A DNA stretch of 64,000 nt from Hyphomicrobium sulfonivorans (GCF_013306565.1 NZ_PZPO01000001.1:372001-436000), one strand, 5' to 3'; positions 53,699-63,195 are shown, counted from the stretch's first letter. Notes: a model not told the origin generated them from the letters alone. Numbers and translations are program-made.

Positions 53699-55939
53699 TC
53701 AAGAACCAATCTTGCTGAAGTCGGCGACGTTCAGAGTTGCAGCGCGGATCTGCGACAGCAGATGCAGCCGGTTCTGGCGCAGCGCCGGATCGTCGGCGTT
53801 CACTGTCACCTTGTCGAAGAACGCATCGACCGGCGCCCGCAGCTCCGCCAGTGCACGCATCGCTCCGGCGAAATTCTCAACACCAAGTGCCGCCGCGGTG
53901 TCGTCCTTCACCTTGTCGATGGCTGCAGCGAGCACCTTCTCTTCATCCGCCTGCAGCAACGCAGCGTCATAGTCGCCCGCGTGGCTGGTCTTGTCCTTCT
54001 TCTCCTCGATGGAGAGAATGTTCTGCGCGCGCTTGACGCCCGCCAGCAGATTGACACCGTCGTCCGTCGCCAGCAGTTCGCTCAACGCCTCGACACGCTT
54101 CACGATCAGCGCCAGATCATCCTGCCCCGGCAGCGAGAAGATCGCGTCGATAAGATCGTGCCGCGCACCCTTGTCGCGCAGATAAACTTTCAGCCGGTCG
54201 GCGAAGAAGCTGAGAAGGTCGACGGCCTTTGTGTGCGCCTCATAAACGATCTGCTCGACAACGCTCTGCGATGGCGCATTCATCTGTCCCAACTCGCTGA
54301 CCACCTGCAGCTTGGTGGCGATCGACACCGGCGAAGCAAGCAACTGTTCCTGAATGTCGGCGCGTTCCTTCGAAGCGTTACGTCCGCCGATGTTGCCATG
54401 CATGAACGCAAGCGCAGGCACCGTGTAGCGCAACAGCGGCAAGCGCAGATCGTTCTCAAGCACGAGCCGGATCACGCCCAGCGCCGCGCGGCGAAGCTGA
54501 TAGGGATCGCCCGAACCGGTCGGCTTTTCACCGATGGTCCAGAAACCGACCAGCATGTCGAGCTTGTCGGCCAGCGCCACGGCAACAGCGGCGCCATCGC
54601 CCTCGCTTTCCAGCGGCACAGAATCCGTCGGCCCCTTCGGCTTGTAATGCAGCTCGATGGCGCGCGCGATCTCAGGATTCATGCGCTCCGCTTCAGCGTA
54701 ATAGCGCCCCATCAGGCCCTGCAATTCGGGGAACTCACCCACCATGCCGGAGACAAGATCGGCCTTCGAAAGCTCGCCCGCGCGCAGCGCCAACGCCGCC
54801 TCGCACAGCTCCTGCTCCTCGGCTATGGTGTCGGCCAGCTCCTTGATGCGCTCAGTGCGCTCGAACTGCGTGCCGAGCTTTTCGTGGAAGGTGATGCCCT
54901 TCAGCTCGTCGCGCATGTCGTCCAGCGTCTTCTTGAGATCGGTCTCCCAGAAGAACTTCGCATCCGAAAGGCGCGCGGCGATCACCTTCTCATTACCCGC
55001 GACGATGACCTTGCCACCATCCTCGGCCTCAAGGTTCGTCACCAGCAGAAAACGGTTGGCGAGCTTCTTGCCATGACGCAGCGAGAAGCATTTCTGATGC
55101 ATGCGCATGGCACTGGTCAGACACTCGGCCGGCACATCTAGAAACGACTTGTCGAACGTGCCCATCAGCACCGTCGGCCACTCGGTCAGGCCCGCATTCT
55201 CCGCGGCTAGCCCTTCATCCTCGACCAGCGACAGCTTTGCATCCTTGGCGAGAGCATTGGCACCTTCGTTGATGACAGCAACGCGCTCGGCGAAATCAAG
55301 GATGACCTTACGGTCGCGCAGCTTGGCGACGTAATCGTCAAAGCCCGTGACCGTGAACGGCTCGCCACCCATGAAGCGATGGCCGCGCGTGACGTTGCCG
55401 CTTGCAATGCCTGCGATCTCGAACGGAACCACTGCGCCGTCGAGCAGCAGTACGACGGAGTGCAGCGGACGGATCCAGCGCAGCTCGCCACCGCCGGCCA
55501 GTTTGGCGTTGAAGCGCATGGCCTTGGGCCACGGGAAATTCAGGATCGTTTCGCGCAGCGCCTCGGCGATGATCTCAGCCGCCGGACGGCCAGGCTTCTC
55601 GATGCGCGCGACATAGTAGTCGCCCTTTTTCTCGTCCTTGACGACTTCCGCTTCATCGACAGACGCCAACCCGGCCGCCTTCAGAAAGCCTTGCAGCGCC
55701 TTTTCCGGTGCATCGACGCGCGGCCCCTTGCGCTCATCGGAAATGGCCGGCGACATCTCCGGCACGTCGGCGATGACAAGTGTCATCCGACGGGGCGTCA
55801 CGTAGCTGCGCGCCGCGCCCACATCCAGACCGCGCGCCTTCAGGCCATCGACCACGAGCCGGCGCAGATCATCCGCCGCGCGAACCTGCAAGCGGGCGGG
55901 GATCTCTTCACAGAACAGCTCAAGCAGCAGCTCAGACAT
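53699..55939 (-). CDS. glyS: glycyl-tRNA synthetase, beta subunit
   Basis: GlyS is the large subunit of the two-subunit bacterial glycyl-tRNA synthetase. The 746-residue protein begins MSELLLELFCEEIPARLQVRA, the conserved N-terminal pattern; later VPAECLTSAMRMHQKCFSL and the C-terminal DALR-like helical anticodon region (LRAPVDAFFDKVTVNADD, ending in LHLLSQIR) fit the family. ATG 55937-55939 is chosen over a start 14 codons earlier. Two small genes stand between it and glyQ, all on the same strand. Confidence 0.96.
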   Translation of the reverse strand: MSELLLELFCEEIPARLQVRAADDLRRLVVDGLKARGLDVGAARSYVTPRRMTLVIADVPEMSPAISDERKGPRVDAPEKALQGFLKAAGLASVDEAEVVKDEKKGDYYVARIEKPGRPAAEIIAEALRETILNFPWPKAMRFNAKLAGGGELRWIRPLHSVVLLLDGAVVPFEIAGIASGNVTRGHRFMGGEPFTVTGFDDYVAKLRDRKVILDFAERVAVINEGANALAKDAKLSLVEDEGLAAENAGLTEWPTVLMGTFDKSFLDVPAECLTSAMRMHQKCFSLRHGKKLANRFLLVTNLEAEDGGKVIVAGNEKVIAARLSDAKFFWETDLKKTLDDMRDELKGITFHEKLGTQFERTERIKELADTIAEEQELCEAALALRAGELSKADLVSGMVGEFPELQGLMGRYYAEAERMNPEIARAIELHYKPKGPTDSVPLESEGDGAAVAVALADKLDMLVGFWTIGEKPTGSGDPYQLRRAALGVIRLVLENDLRLPLLRYTVPALAFMHGNIGGRNASKERADIQEQLLASPVSIATKLQVVSELGQMNAPSQSVVEQIVYEAHTKAVDLLSFFADRLKVYLRDKGARHDLIDAIFSLPGQDDLALIVKRVEALSELLATDDGVNLLAGVKRAQNILSIEEKKDKTSHAGDYDAALLQADEEKVLAAAIDKVKDDTAAALGVENFAGAMRALAELRAPVDAFFDKVTVNADDPALRQNRLHLLSQIRAATLNVADFSKIGS

Positions 55940-56074
55940 TGGTTTTTCCGGATATTTTTGGCGGTAAATGGCTTGCCGCACTCATACGTGATCGGCGCAG
56001 TGCTGTCATCCCGCATGGGCACATGCGTCAGGCCAGGCCCGCTGTTGAAGCTTACATTTCGCCACCGGCCGCTG

Positions 56075-56557
56075 TCAGCCGATCGAGGCCCGTATGCCGA
56101 TGTCGTAATCGGTGATGGCAAAATGGATGCGTCGCGGCTCGACCACCATAGGCGCAACCCCCATGACAATATCGGCGACAGCGCCCGGAGCCTGAAACAG
56201 ATTGAGCATCAGCATACCGTTGGGAGCGGCAAGGTAGTCGTGCAGAAAGACGTGGGCGCTCTTTTCGTCCACATCCAGACGCCCGACGGCCCACGGCGCC
56301 AACGGTTTCACTTCCTCGGCGTGCAGTACATAGATCGACAGATCCTGCAGTTGCGCGGCGAATGGCGCGAGCGCAGCGCTGAGCGCGCGATCCTCTATCG
56401 TCGCCGGATCAATCGCAGCATCGATCCGGAACAGCGGCACGCCGTCATTCGGGCCATGCCGCCAGATACGGGAAACATACGATTTCGGACGCGGCCGGAG
56501 CTCCGCGACTGAAGCGCTCGCCGGAGCGCTCGATCCAGCATAGGGCACCAGCGTCAT
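56075..56557 (-). CDS. protein of unknown function within the glyQ-glyS region
   Basis: The 160-residue product has no signal peptide, membrane helix or known motif. It looks like a soluble mixed alpha/beta domain: DGVPLFRIDAAIDPATIEDRALSAALAPF near residue 40 and IHFAITDYDIGIRASIG at the end. ATG 56557, with GGTGGAG seven to twelve bases upstream, is preferred to the GTG at 56569. It starts 35 bases after the small membrane protein and ends 135 bases before glyS, so it may be co-transcribed with the synthetase genes. Confidence 0.6.
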   Translation of the reverse strand: MTLVPYAGSSAPASASVAELRPRPKSYVSRIWRHGPNDGVPLFRIDAAIDPATIEDRALSAALAPFAAQLQDLSIYVLHAEEVKPLAPWAVGRLDVDEKSAHVFLHDYLAAPNGMLMLNLFQAPGAVADIVMGVAPMVVEPRRIHFAITDYDIGIRASIG

Positions 56558-56592
56558 CGGAGGCTCCACCCGCCAGTTGCGCGCGTCGGGAT

Positions 56593-56826
56593 CTAAGGCT
56601 CGATGATGGAAGGCTCGCCCGGCGCCACGGCCAACCCGGTCTCACCTGCCACCGTATTGGCGATGTCCGACAGCGCGCCCGTGCCACCTAGATAGCCGAG
56701 CCCAACCAGAATGAGCGCGAAGGCAAACCAGAAAATCCCACGCGGCTGCCGATAAAGCGCCCAGTAAGCAATCAGTGTCGCGGGCACACCCAGAATGAGA
56801 GCACCGAGTACAGCCGACGGGATCAT
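56593..56826 (-). CDS. small membrane protein overlapping glyQ
   Basis: The 77-residue product has two hydrophobic helices, near residues 3-24 ([22 protein letters not shown]) and 32-48 ([17 protein letters not shown]). Its ATG overlaps the glyQ stop as ATGA (56823-56826), the arrangement of translational coupling, so it is made together with the alpha subunit. I recognise no family. Function unknown. Confidence 0.65.
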   Translation of the reverse strand: MIPSAVLGALILGVPATLIAYWALYRQPRGIFWFAFALILVGLGYLGGTGALSDIANTVAGETGLAVAPGEPSIIEP

Positions 56827-57785
56827 GCACCACCTCCAGCGGTCTTGAGCCATGCCGCGCAGCAGGCCTTCGCCAGCTCGCGAACGCGAAGAATATAGCT
56901 CTGCCGTTCGGTGACGGAAATAACCCCGCGTGCATCCAGCAGATTGAAAACGTGCGAGGCCTTGATGCACTGATCATAGGCCGGCAGCGCCATCAGATGC
57001 CGCCCCTCGGGCGTCTCGCCCTTTTGCAGCAATGACTTGCACTCGCGCTCGGCGTCGTTGAAGTGCTGCAAGAGCAGCGCGGTGTCGGCGTGCTCGAAAT
57101 TGAAGCGCGAAAATTCCTGCTCCGCTTGCAGGAACACATCGCCATAGGACAGCGCGCGCGCATCGGTGCGACCGTTGAAGGAGAGGTCGAACACGCGGTC
57201 AACGCCCTGCACGTACATGGCAAGCCGCTCCAGACCATAGGTGATTTCAGCAGCGACTACTTCGCAGTCAAATCCGCCGACCTGCTGGAAATAGGTGAAC
57301 TGTGTCACCTCCATGCCGTCGCACCAGACCTCCCAGCCGAGCCCCCAGGCACCCAGCGTCGGGCTTTCCCAGTCGTCCTCGACGAAACGGATGTCGTGCA
57401 GTTCCGGCACCAGCCCGATGCGACGCAGGCTCTCAAGGTAGAGTTCCTGGATGTTGTCGGGCGCCGGCTTCATGATCGCCTGCAACTGATAATAGTGCTG
57501 CAAGCGATTGGGGTTCTCGCCGTAGCGGCCATCCTTGGGGCGGCGCGAGGGCTGCACATAGCAGGCGTTCCACGGCTTGGGACCGAGCGTGCGCAGTGTG
57601 GTGGCCGGATGGAACGTGCCCGCGCCTACTTCCATGTCGTACGGCTGCAGGATCACGCATCCCTGCTCCGCCCAGAAACGCTGGAGCGCAAAAATCAGAT
57701 CTTGAAAGGAGTTAGCCGGATGCAGCGGCGCAACCGGAAGGCCGGGCGCGCTATCGACGGCAGGGGTAGACTGGCTGTTCGGCAT
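56823..57785 (-). CDS. glyQ: glycyl-tRNA synthetase, alpha subunit
   Basis: GlyQ carries the class II catalytic core of the two-subunit enzyme. It shows [40 protein letters not shown], the invariant entry, then [27 protein letters not shown] (motif 2 region) and [22 protein letters not shown]. The 320-residue length is slightly above E. coli GlyQ owing to a loose N-terminus of about 25 residues. ATG 57783-57785 starts it. The product pairs with GlyS. Confidence 0.97.
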   Translation of the reverse strand: MPNSQSTPAVDSAPGLPVAPLHPANSFQDLIFALQRFWAEQGCVILQPYDMEVGAGTFHPATTLRTLGPKPWNACYVQPSRRPKDGRYGENPNRLQHYYQLQAIMKPAPDNIQELYLESLRRIGLVPELHDIRFVEDDWESPTLGAWGLGWEVWCDGMEVTQFTYFQQVGGFDCEVVAAEITYGLERLAMYVQGVDRVFDLSFNGRTDARALSYGDVFLQAEQEFSRFNFEHADTALLLQHFNDAERECKSLLQKGETPEGRHLMALPAYDQCIKASHVFNLLDARGVISVTERQSYILRVRELAKACCAAWLKTAGGGA

Positions 57786-57856
57786 GATGTGGCCCTGGCT
57801 GAGTTGGCCGCACTATACGCACCACGGGCGCGCTGTCACGCCTGGACCGAGCGCGA

Positions 57857-58516
57857 CTAAAGTAATGCCGCCAAGCCAACAAGCGGAACCCGCTCCGGCA
57901 GCGCCGCCAGCATCCGTGCTATGCGAGCATCCTCGGGCGGCAGTTCATAGACATCGCCATAAATGGCGATCAGCCAGCGGTGCAGAGCAGATCGTTCAAC
58001 GGTGGCCAGTTGCGGCGCGCCGTGGACCAAGAGCAGCATCGGCGGCGGTATTTCCCCCTGCTGCGGCGGCAAAATGTAGTCGAGCCCGGTCATCAGGCGG
58101 CAGCCGGTGCGATTGTAGAACGCGAGCCGACGCAGCATCGGATCATCAGCGCCGATACCCGCACCGGGCTTCTCCACTTCGAGGATGCCAGGGGCATCGC
58201 CCGTGCGCTCGTCGGCAAACGCAATTGTCGTCGCGAACAGCTTCGACCCAAGCCCGGACGAACGTAGCCCCGCATCAACGGCCAGATATTCCAACAGCCA
58301 GAACTCACGCGTCGGCGGGATGTAAACGCTGGCGAAACCGACGACTTCACCAGCGATTTCCGCGATCAGAAAGCTGTAACGACTATTGCTCACCAGCGTC
58401 CGCAGACGCTCCTCCGGCTTCTGCTCTGACGGGTCGATGGCCTCGCGGTAGATGCGCATGGCGGCATCGAAGCGCGGATCGTTGCCTGATGTGAGAACGG
58501 TGAACGTGGGCGACAC
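57857..58516 (-). CDS. GNAT family N-acetyltransferase
   Basis: The 219-residue protein is a GNAT fold. The acetyl-CoA motif A is LEYLAVDAGLRSSGLGSKLF (R/Q-x-x-G-x-G pattern), preceded by AEIAGEVVGFASVYI and followed by a long C-terminal part (RTGCRLMTGLDYILPP and beyond) not shared by small GNATs. The substrate is unknown. Start is GTG 58514-58516 with AGG upstream. Confidence 0.85.
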   Translation of the reverse strand: MSPTFTVLTSGNDPRFDAAMRIYREAIDPSEQKPEERLRTLVSNSRYSFLIAEIAGEVVGFASVYIPPTREFWLLEYLAVDAGLRSSGLGSKLFATTIAFADERTGDAPGILEVEKPGAGIGADDPMLRRLAFYNRTGCRLMTGLDYILPPQQGEIPPPMLLLVHGAPQLATVERSALHRWLIAIYGDVYELPPEDARIARMLAALPERVPLVGLAALL

Positions 58517-58622
58517 GGCGGAACCTGACGAAAATTCAAAAGCGTTGCCGCTGATATAGGAACACTTCGCGGGCTATCCCACGGGCGAAATGGCCGCGCG
58601 TCGGAAGGCACGGGAAAGCAAA

Positions 58623-58651
58623 ATGCGCGGGCCCTTCCGGAACCCGCGCAT
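58623..58651 (-). terminator. intrinsic terminator of the barrel-protein gene
   Basis: ATGCGCGGG pairs perfectly with CCCGCGCAT around an 11-base loop; on the minus strand TTTGCTTT follows. It lies 25 bases past the stop codon at 58676. Confidence 0.88.
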
Positions 58652-58675
58652 CCAGCATCCCAAATCTCGGCTCGG

Positions 58676-60283
58676 TCAGTTCAGCGGCACGTTGACCGTG
58701 CCCTGCAGCGTGTAGCCGTTGTAGTCGCCAGCGCCCATGCCATCCCACGACGCCATGCCGCGCACGTAAACGCCGCCGGCCGTCACGACATTGAGACCGC
58801 CCTGCAAGCGTCCCCAGAACTCGCCCGGGCCGACAACAACGCCGTTGACGAATGCAGCCCGCGTATAGTCGAAGTCCCACACGCCCTTGATGGCGGCGAA
58901 CGGCTCGATGAAGGCGTCGGCGGTCTTACGGATACGATAGCCGATCTCAGGGCCGAACTGCAGCCGCCCCAGCGACACCTTCTGGCCCGCAATGAACGTG
59001 CCCGTTGAGTCCGTGAAGCCATCGGCGTTTTCAGAGGCGTAGGCCAGATCGGCCGATGGCGTGATGCGCCAGGCGTCATATTCCCAGTTACCCGCCAGCG
59101 TGCCCTGAACTAGCCAGCGCGAGGTGTCGAACGCGCCGGTGGCACCGGCCAGAGCAAGGTCGTTCGATGAACGACCCCAGGCGGCACGGACATCGAGATA
59201 GATGTTCTGGTGCACACGTGCCGACATGTAAGGACCGATCATCCAGCCGTTGCCGTCGATCTTCGACTGCAAAGCACCGATATCGTCCTTCGCCCAGTCG
59301 AACTGCGCCAGCACACCGACGATCATGTTCTCGGTCACGCGATAGTCGCCGCCGACATAGAGCAGACCGACATGACCGCTGCGGTTGAAGTTGGCGGTAT
59401 CATCGTCGAAAGCGGAGTAACGGCCCTCGACCCAGATGTCCCACGGCGAAGCTGTTTCATAGGCCAGCGGCAGCGCGCCACCATCACCGGCACCGAGCGC
59501 CATGCGGTGCTTTTCCATCTGCGCCGCGCTTGCATCACGCCGCATCTGCGACAGCGAATTGCGGAACTGGACGTTCCTGCTGCCGAGCGTGCTTTCGTCG
59601 GCATCGTCAAAGCGGCTGGCACCACGTCCGATTGCAGCGTTCGATCCCGCTCCGGCGCCCAGCGCCATCGGCGGCGCAAAGCCAGGAACAGACGCGACGT
59701 TCGTAGTCCCGCCGCCAATCGGGCCAGACTGCACGCCGCGGTTCATGATGCTGGCACCAGTCGGGGCACTCATCAGGGTGCCGTTGATGCGCGAAGACAG
59801 AAATCCTGTCACCAGTGCGGAAGCGGGATTCGATCCGCTCGGACCGGGCGGTGAAGGCGATCCCACGCAGGTTGCCGCGATCGTGATCTCATACGGAATC
59901 GCTTGAACGAGCATGTAGGTGTTGAGTGTGGTGTCGTCGTTTGCGCCAGTGACGGTGTAGTTGACGGTTGCCGGGCCAGGCGTGAGCTGACTGGACAGCA
60001 ACACCGTGTTCAAGGCGCCATTGATGAGTTCAAAGCTACTCCCCGGCAAGCCGGAGACGCTGAAAGTGATCACATCGCCGACCTGAAACCCCGCAATCGT
60101 AGCAAGAATTCCTGAACCGCCAGGCGTGTAAGCGTTCAGGTTGAAGAGGCCAGAATTGACGTCAGCACAGCCCCCGTTAGACGGAGGGGCTGCATGCGCG
60201 GCCGGTGTGAAACTGGCGGCAAAGACGGCGGCCAAAGCCGCTATCACAAGCGGAGCCCGGCGGCTCCCGGAAATGCAGTGCAT
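58676..60283 (-). CDS. exported protein with autotransporter-type outer-membrane barrel
   Basis: The 535-residue protein has a signal peptide (cleavage near AAHA|APPS), then a short bacterial-Ig-like or putative-sugar-binding region (GDVITFSVSGLPGSSFELINGALN), a low-complexity linker, and a C-terminal beta-barrel of 12 strands (about residues 275-535), for example WDIWVEGRYSAFDDDTANF and ending in LQGTVNVPLN. The form suggests an autotransporter or related barrel protein with a passenger too short for a classical adhesin. ATG 60281-60283 has GAGG nine bases upstream. The promoter region holds three phased 11-bp repeats. Confidence 0.8.
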   Translation of the reverse strand: MHCISGSRRAPLVIAALAAVFAASFTPAAHAAPPSNGGCADVNSGLFNLNAYTPGGSGILATIAGFQVGDVITFSVSGLPGSSFELINGALNTVLLSSQLTPGPATVNYTVTGANDDTTLNTYMLVQAIPYEITIAATCVGSPSPPGPSGSNPASALVTGFLSSRINGTLMSAPTGASIMNRGVQSGPIGGGTTNVASVPGFAPPMALGAGAGSNAAIGRGASRFDDADESTLGSRNVQFRNSLSQMRRDASAAQMEKHRMALGAGDGGALPLAYETASPWDIWVEGRYSAFDDDTANFNRSGHVGLLYVGGDYRVTENMIVGVLAQFDWAKDDIGALQSKIDGNGWMIGPYMSARVHQNIYLDVRAAWGRSSNDLALAGATGAFDTSRWLVQGTLAGNWEYDAWRITPSADLAYASENADGFTDSTGTFIAGQKVSLGRLQFGPEIGYRIRKTADAFIEPFAAIKGVWDFDYTRAAFVNGVVVGPGEFWGRLQGGLNVVTAGGVYVRGMASWDGMGAGDYNGYTLQGTVNVPLN

Positions 60284-60371
60284 GAAATGACCTCAAAAAA
60301 GCTTTTGTCTATCGACAAAGCCTTCGCGGTCAGCACACGAAATCAGCGATCGGCCCTGTTAAGGATTCGTT

Positions 60372-60383
60372 AATCAATTGATT
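60372..60383. promoter_or_regulatory. 12-bp palindrome upstream of the barrel-protein gene
   Basis: AATCAATTGATT is perfectly palindromic and lies about 90 bases upstream of the start codon at 60283. It could be a dimeric regulator site; it could also be chance in an AT-rich stretch. Confidence 0.3.
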
Positions 60384-60427
60384 CGCGGCACCTGAACATC
60401 CGTTTTCAAACGAATTGCTCCGCACAG

Positions 60428-60460
60428 GTTATGCACGTGTTGCGCACAAGTTACACACAG
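60428..60460 (+). repeat. three 11-bp direct repeats in tandem
   Basis: GTTATGCACGT, GTTGCGCACAA and GTTACACACAG follow each other without spacer, an exact 11-base period (about one helix turn). All share GTTnnnCACnn and resemble DnaA boxes (TTATnCACA) with one or two mismatches. They lie between the barrel-protein promoter and the end of the AraC gene. Confidence 0.6.
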
Positions 60461-60467
60461 TCCTGTA

Positions 60468-61256
60468 TCAGCTAGAGCCCCCTCGCGAGGGTGGCGCACC
60501 GAACGTTGCCTTGAACACCCGCGAAAAATGCGCCTGATCGGCAAAGCCTGCGGTGTGGGCGGCATCGGTTAAGCTCGCGCCAGCCGCAGCGGAGCGGATC
60601 GCCATGCGCAGTCGTTGCCATTGCCGGTAACGCCGGAATGGAACCCCCACTTCGCGGGTAAAGAGATGCTGGAACCGCGTGGCTGAAATCCCGGCAGCCG
60701 CAGCCGCTATCGAGACTGAAGGCGCGGCCGCGAGATCGAACTGCAATGCGGCGACAGCGCGGACGATCCGATCATCCATCCGGCGATAGGCCCGCCCCTC
60801 GGCATGCCGAACCAGATCACTGACGCTGGAGGCCACTTCCGGTGTAGTTCGCCGTGCCTCAAAGCACGGGCGCATGATCGAATGGTCGATCCGACCGACA
60901 AGCGCGCCACCGATTTCGTGGCCCGTTTTGCTGAAAGCGGCCAGCGCATCAGGCCCGGCGAGATTGGGCTCCAGATACATCACGCCCAGCGGATCGCCGC
61001 CGACATCGAACTCGTAAATGGTGCCGGGGCGGATGACGGCGCTGCGGCAGGAGAACCATTCACCGCCACCAATGCGCAGCCGGAAGGTGCCGTAAAGACC
61101 CGCCAGATAAACCGCTGTCGAGTGCACGTGCGGCGCATTGCGATTGAGCGGACCGGCGAACATCGCCCAGCCATCATCGACATGCCACAACGCATCGGAA
61201 CGACCCACACGGACACCGGCCGAATTGCTCCCCAGCCCCTTTGAAACACGATCCAT
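60468..61256 (-). CDS. AraC family transcriptional regulator
   Basis: The 262-residue protein has an N-terminal cupin-like sensing domain (APHVHSTAVYLAGLYGTFRL, about residues 40-60) and a C-terminal AraC helix-turn-helix pair: SIAAAAAGISATRFQHLFTRE (first) and SLTDAAHTAGFADQAHFSRVFKATFG (second), the standard layout. ATG 61254-61256 (MDRVSKGL) is the start; the frame remains open far upstream only as the shadow of the opposite gene. It diverges from the MBL-fold gene across about 95 bases, so it may regulate it. Confidence 0.9.
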   Translation of the reverse strand: MDRVSKGLGSNSAGVRVGRSDALWHVDDGWAMFAGPLNRNAPHVHSTAVYLAGLYGTFRLRIGGGEWFSCRSAVIRPGTIYEFDVGGDPLGVMYLEPNLAGPDALAAFSKTGHEIGGALVGRIDHSIMRPCFEARRTTPEVASSVSDLVRHAEGRAYRRMDDRIVRAVAALQFDLAAAPSVSIAAAAAGISATRFQHLFTREVGVPFRRYRQWQRLRMAIRSAAAGASLTDAAHTAGFADQAHFSRVFKATFGAPPSRGGSS

Positions 61257-61352
61257 CGGCCATTGCTCCGCAGCACGTTTGTTCAAGCGCAAACTGCCCG
61301 CCTTTCCTATTGTGCGGCCCAAACACCCGCAAGGTTGCAGAGGACGAACAGC

Positions 61353-62384
61353 GTGGCAACGATTGATAATAAAGAAAATTCCGGAATGGTCAGCCGAAGG
61401 GGCTTGCTGACCGGGGCGGGCGCCTGCGCGCTGCCGCTGGTTGCTGGCGCCATGCCGCTGGGCGGCCTGCTCTCCAGCGCCGCCCATGCCGCTGCCCCGC
61501 ACCTCGGACTGCGCAAGCCCGACTGGGCCCGCTTCAAGCTCGGCGCGTTCGAATTCACCACGCTGGCCGACAGCGACATCTTCATCGACGGACCGTTTCC
61601 GCTGATCGGCGGCAACGCGACCGCTGATGAGGTCGCCAAGCTGATGGGCGACAATCTGCTGCCGCCCAACAAGTATCAGCCCGGTTTCACGCCAACGCTG
61701 CTCAACACCGGCAAGGAACTGGTGCTGTTCGACGCCGGCAATGGCGGCAACGGCTTCGTGGCGCGGCCCAACGGCGGCTGGATGGCGAACAATCTGGCGG
61801 CGGCCGGATACAAGCCCGAACAGATCGACGTGGTTGTCCTCACGCACGGCCATTCCGACCATGTCGGCGGCCTGCTGGAAAACGGCAAACCGGCGTTCCC
61901 GAACGCGCGTTACGTCATGTCGGCAACCGAATATGATTTCTGGGCACCGGCCGGAAAGCACTCCGGCGATGCAGAAACGATGGCCGCCGTGTTCCGCTCC
62001 AACGTCGTTCCGCTGGCCGAGCGCATCAGCTTCATCAAGCCCGGCGATGATGTTGTTGCCGGCGTTCGCGCTATCGAAGCCTATGGCCACACGCCGGGCC
62101 ATCTGGCCTTCCATATCGAGAGCAACGGCAATCGCCTGCTGCTGTGGGGCGACTGTGCGCACCATCAGGTGGCATCCCTCGCTCGCCCGGACTGGCACTG
62201 CGTGTTCGACGCCGATCGCGAACAGGCAGCCAAGACACGCAAGCGCGTGTTCGACATGGCCGCGACGGAGAAAATCGCCGTCGCCGGTTATCACATGCCG
62301 TTCCCGTCGGTTGGATATGTTGTTCGCGATCCGGCTGGCGGCTACCGCTGGTTGGCGCATACCTATCAGCTCAACACGCCTTGA
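61353..62384 (+). CDS. Tat-exported metallo-beta-lactamase-fold hydrolase
   Basis: The protein begins with a twin-arginine signal (SRRGLLTGAGA, cleavage near SSAAHA|AAP) and has the MBL-fold metal-binding motif THGHSDHVGG (HxHxDH). A later GHTPGHLAF and a GDCAHHQV Asp complete the two-zinc site. Relatives of this layout include acyl-homoserine lactonases and other periplasmic hydrolases. The GTG at 61353 with AGAGGA upstream is the start; the Met at 61386 would leave too little N-terminus. At 343 residues it is typical. The AraC gene upstream is divergent. Confidence 0.88.
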   Translation: MATIDNKENSGMVSRRGLLTGAGACALPLVAGAMPLGGLLSSAAHAAAPHLGLRKPDWARFKLGAFEFTTLADSDIFIDGPFPLIGGNATADEVAKLMGDNLLPPNKYQPGFTPTLLNTGKELVLFDAGNGGNGFVARPNGGWMANNLAAAGYKPEQIDVVVLTHGHSDHVGGLLENGKPAFPNARYVMSATEYDFWAPAGKHSGDAETMAAVFRSNVVPLAERISFIKPGDDVVAGVRAIEAYGHTPGHLAFHIESNGNRLLLWGDCAHHQVASLARPDWHCVFDADREQAAKTRKRVFDMAATEKIAVAGYHMPFPSVGYVVRDPAGGYRWLAHTYQLNTP

Positions 62385-62577
62385 TCGCGCGGGCGATTGA
62401 CGAGCACCTATGCGTTGGATTAGCTGGCGGTGGGCCGATGCAGCCTGCCGCCTGCACCCGCAAGGGTACGGTGAAAGCATCGAGATACGGCAATGATCCA
62501 TTCGGCTTTTGCTGCGAACGGATCGGCAATGCAGGCGCTGATCGCTTCCGTTCGCACGCAACGCGAAAGGATCAACG

Positions 62578-63162
62578 ATGCGTACTTTCATGGACGCCAA
62601 AGCCATGGCGCGCGCTCTGCGCGATGCGATGGCAGATCGCCAGACCGCCGACCTAACCCACAGCGAATGCCTGGAGATCGTCGCCAGACAGTTCGGCTTG
62701 CCGGACTGGAACGTGCTGGCGGCTAAGATTGCAGCGGCGGAGCACACAGCTTCCGTCACCGCTGCGTCCGCAAGCACAATACGGTTCAGCTCGACAATCC
62801 CAATCCTGCGCATCTTCTCGGTCGAGAAGGCGATGGAGTTCTATGTCGATTTTCTCGGCTTCATGATCGATTGGGAGCACCGGTTCGGCGACAACTTCCC
62901 GCTCTACGCGCAAGTCTCGCGTGCTGGCATAAAGCTGCATCTTTCCGAGCATCACGGCGACGCCAGCCCCGGTTCAACCGTGTTCATCTGGATGCGCGGC
63001 ATCGCCGCCTATCATCAGGAGCTGCTCGGCAAGAACTACAAATACTATCGGCCGGGGCTCGAAGAGGCGGTATGGGACGCGCAAATGATGCAAGTGTCCG
63101 ACCCGTTCGGCAACAGGCTGCGTTTCAGCGAGCCTAACAGCCCGGACGATCCACGCGCCTGA
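62578..63162 (+). CDS. glyoxalase superfamily protein
   Basis: The 194-residue protein has an N-terminal helical part (residues 1-55; MDAKAMARALRDAMADRQ, HSECLEIVARQFGLPDWNVLAAKI) of the type called Glyoxalase_8, followed by a vicinal-oxygen-chelate domain (residues ~68-185: ILRIFSVEKAMEFYVDFLGFMIDWEHRF, then IKLHLSEH and DPFGNRLRFSEPN). Members often carry resistance or small-molecule roles, such as bleomycin binding. ATG 62578 has AAAGGA close upstream. Confidence 0.85.
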   Translation: MRTFMDAKAMARALRDAMADRQTADLTHSECLEIVARQFGLPDWNVLAAKIAAAEHTASVTAASASTIRFSSTIPILRIFSVEKAMEFYVDFLGFMIDWEHRFGDNFPLYAQVSRAGIKLHLSEHHGDASPGSTVFIWMRGIAAYHQELLGKNYKYYRPGLEEAVWDAQMMQVSDPFGNRLRFSEPNSPDDPRA

Positions 63163-63195
63163 TGCTGCCGCGCGCTTAACCCTGCGATTACCATG

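Noticed and set aside
60428-60460. DnaA-box-like cluster as replication origin
   Set aside because: Only three imperfect boxes with no AT-rich unwinding stretch and no origin-linked genes (dnaA, gidA, parAB) in the window.
61257-62813. Long upstream continuation of the AraC frame on the minus strand
   Set aside because: The extension is antisense to the MBL-fold gene, which has a Tat signal and metal motifs; AraC similarity begins only at 61256.
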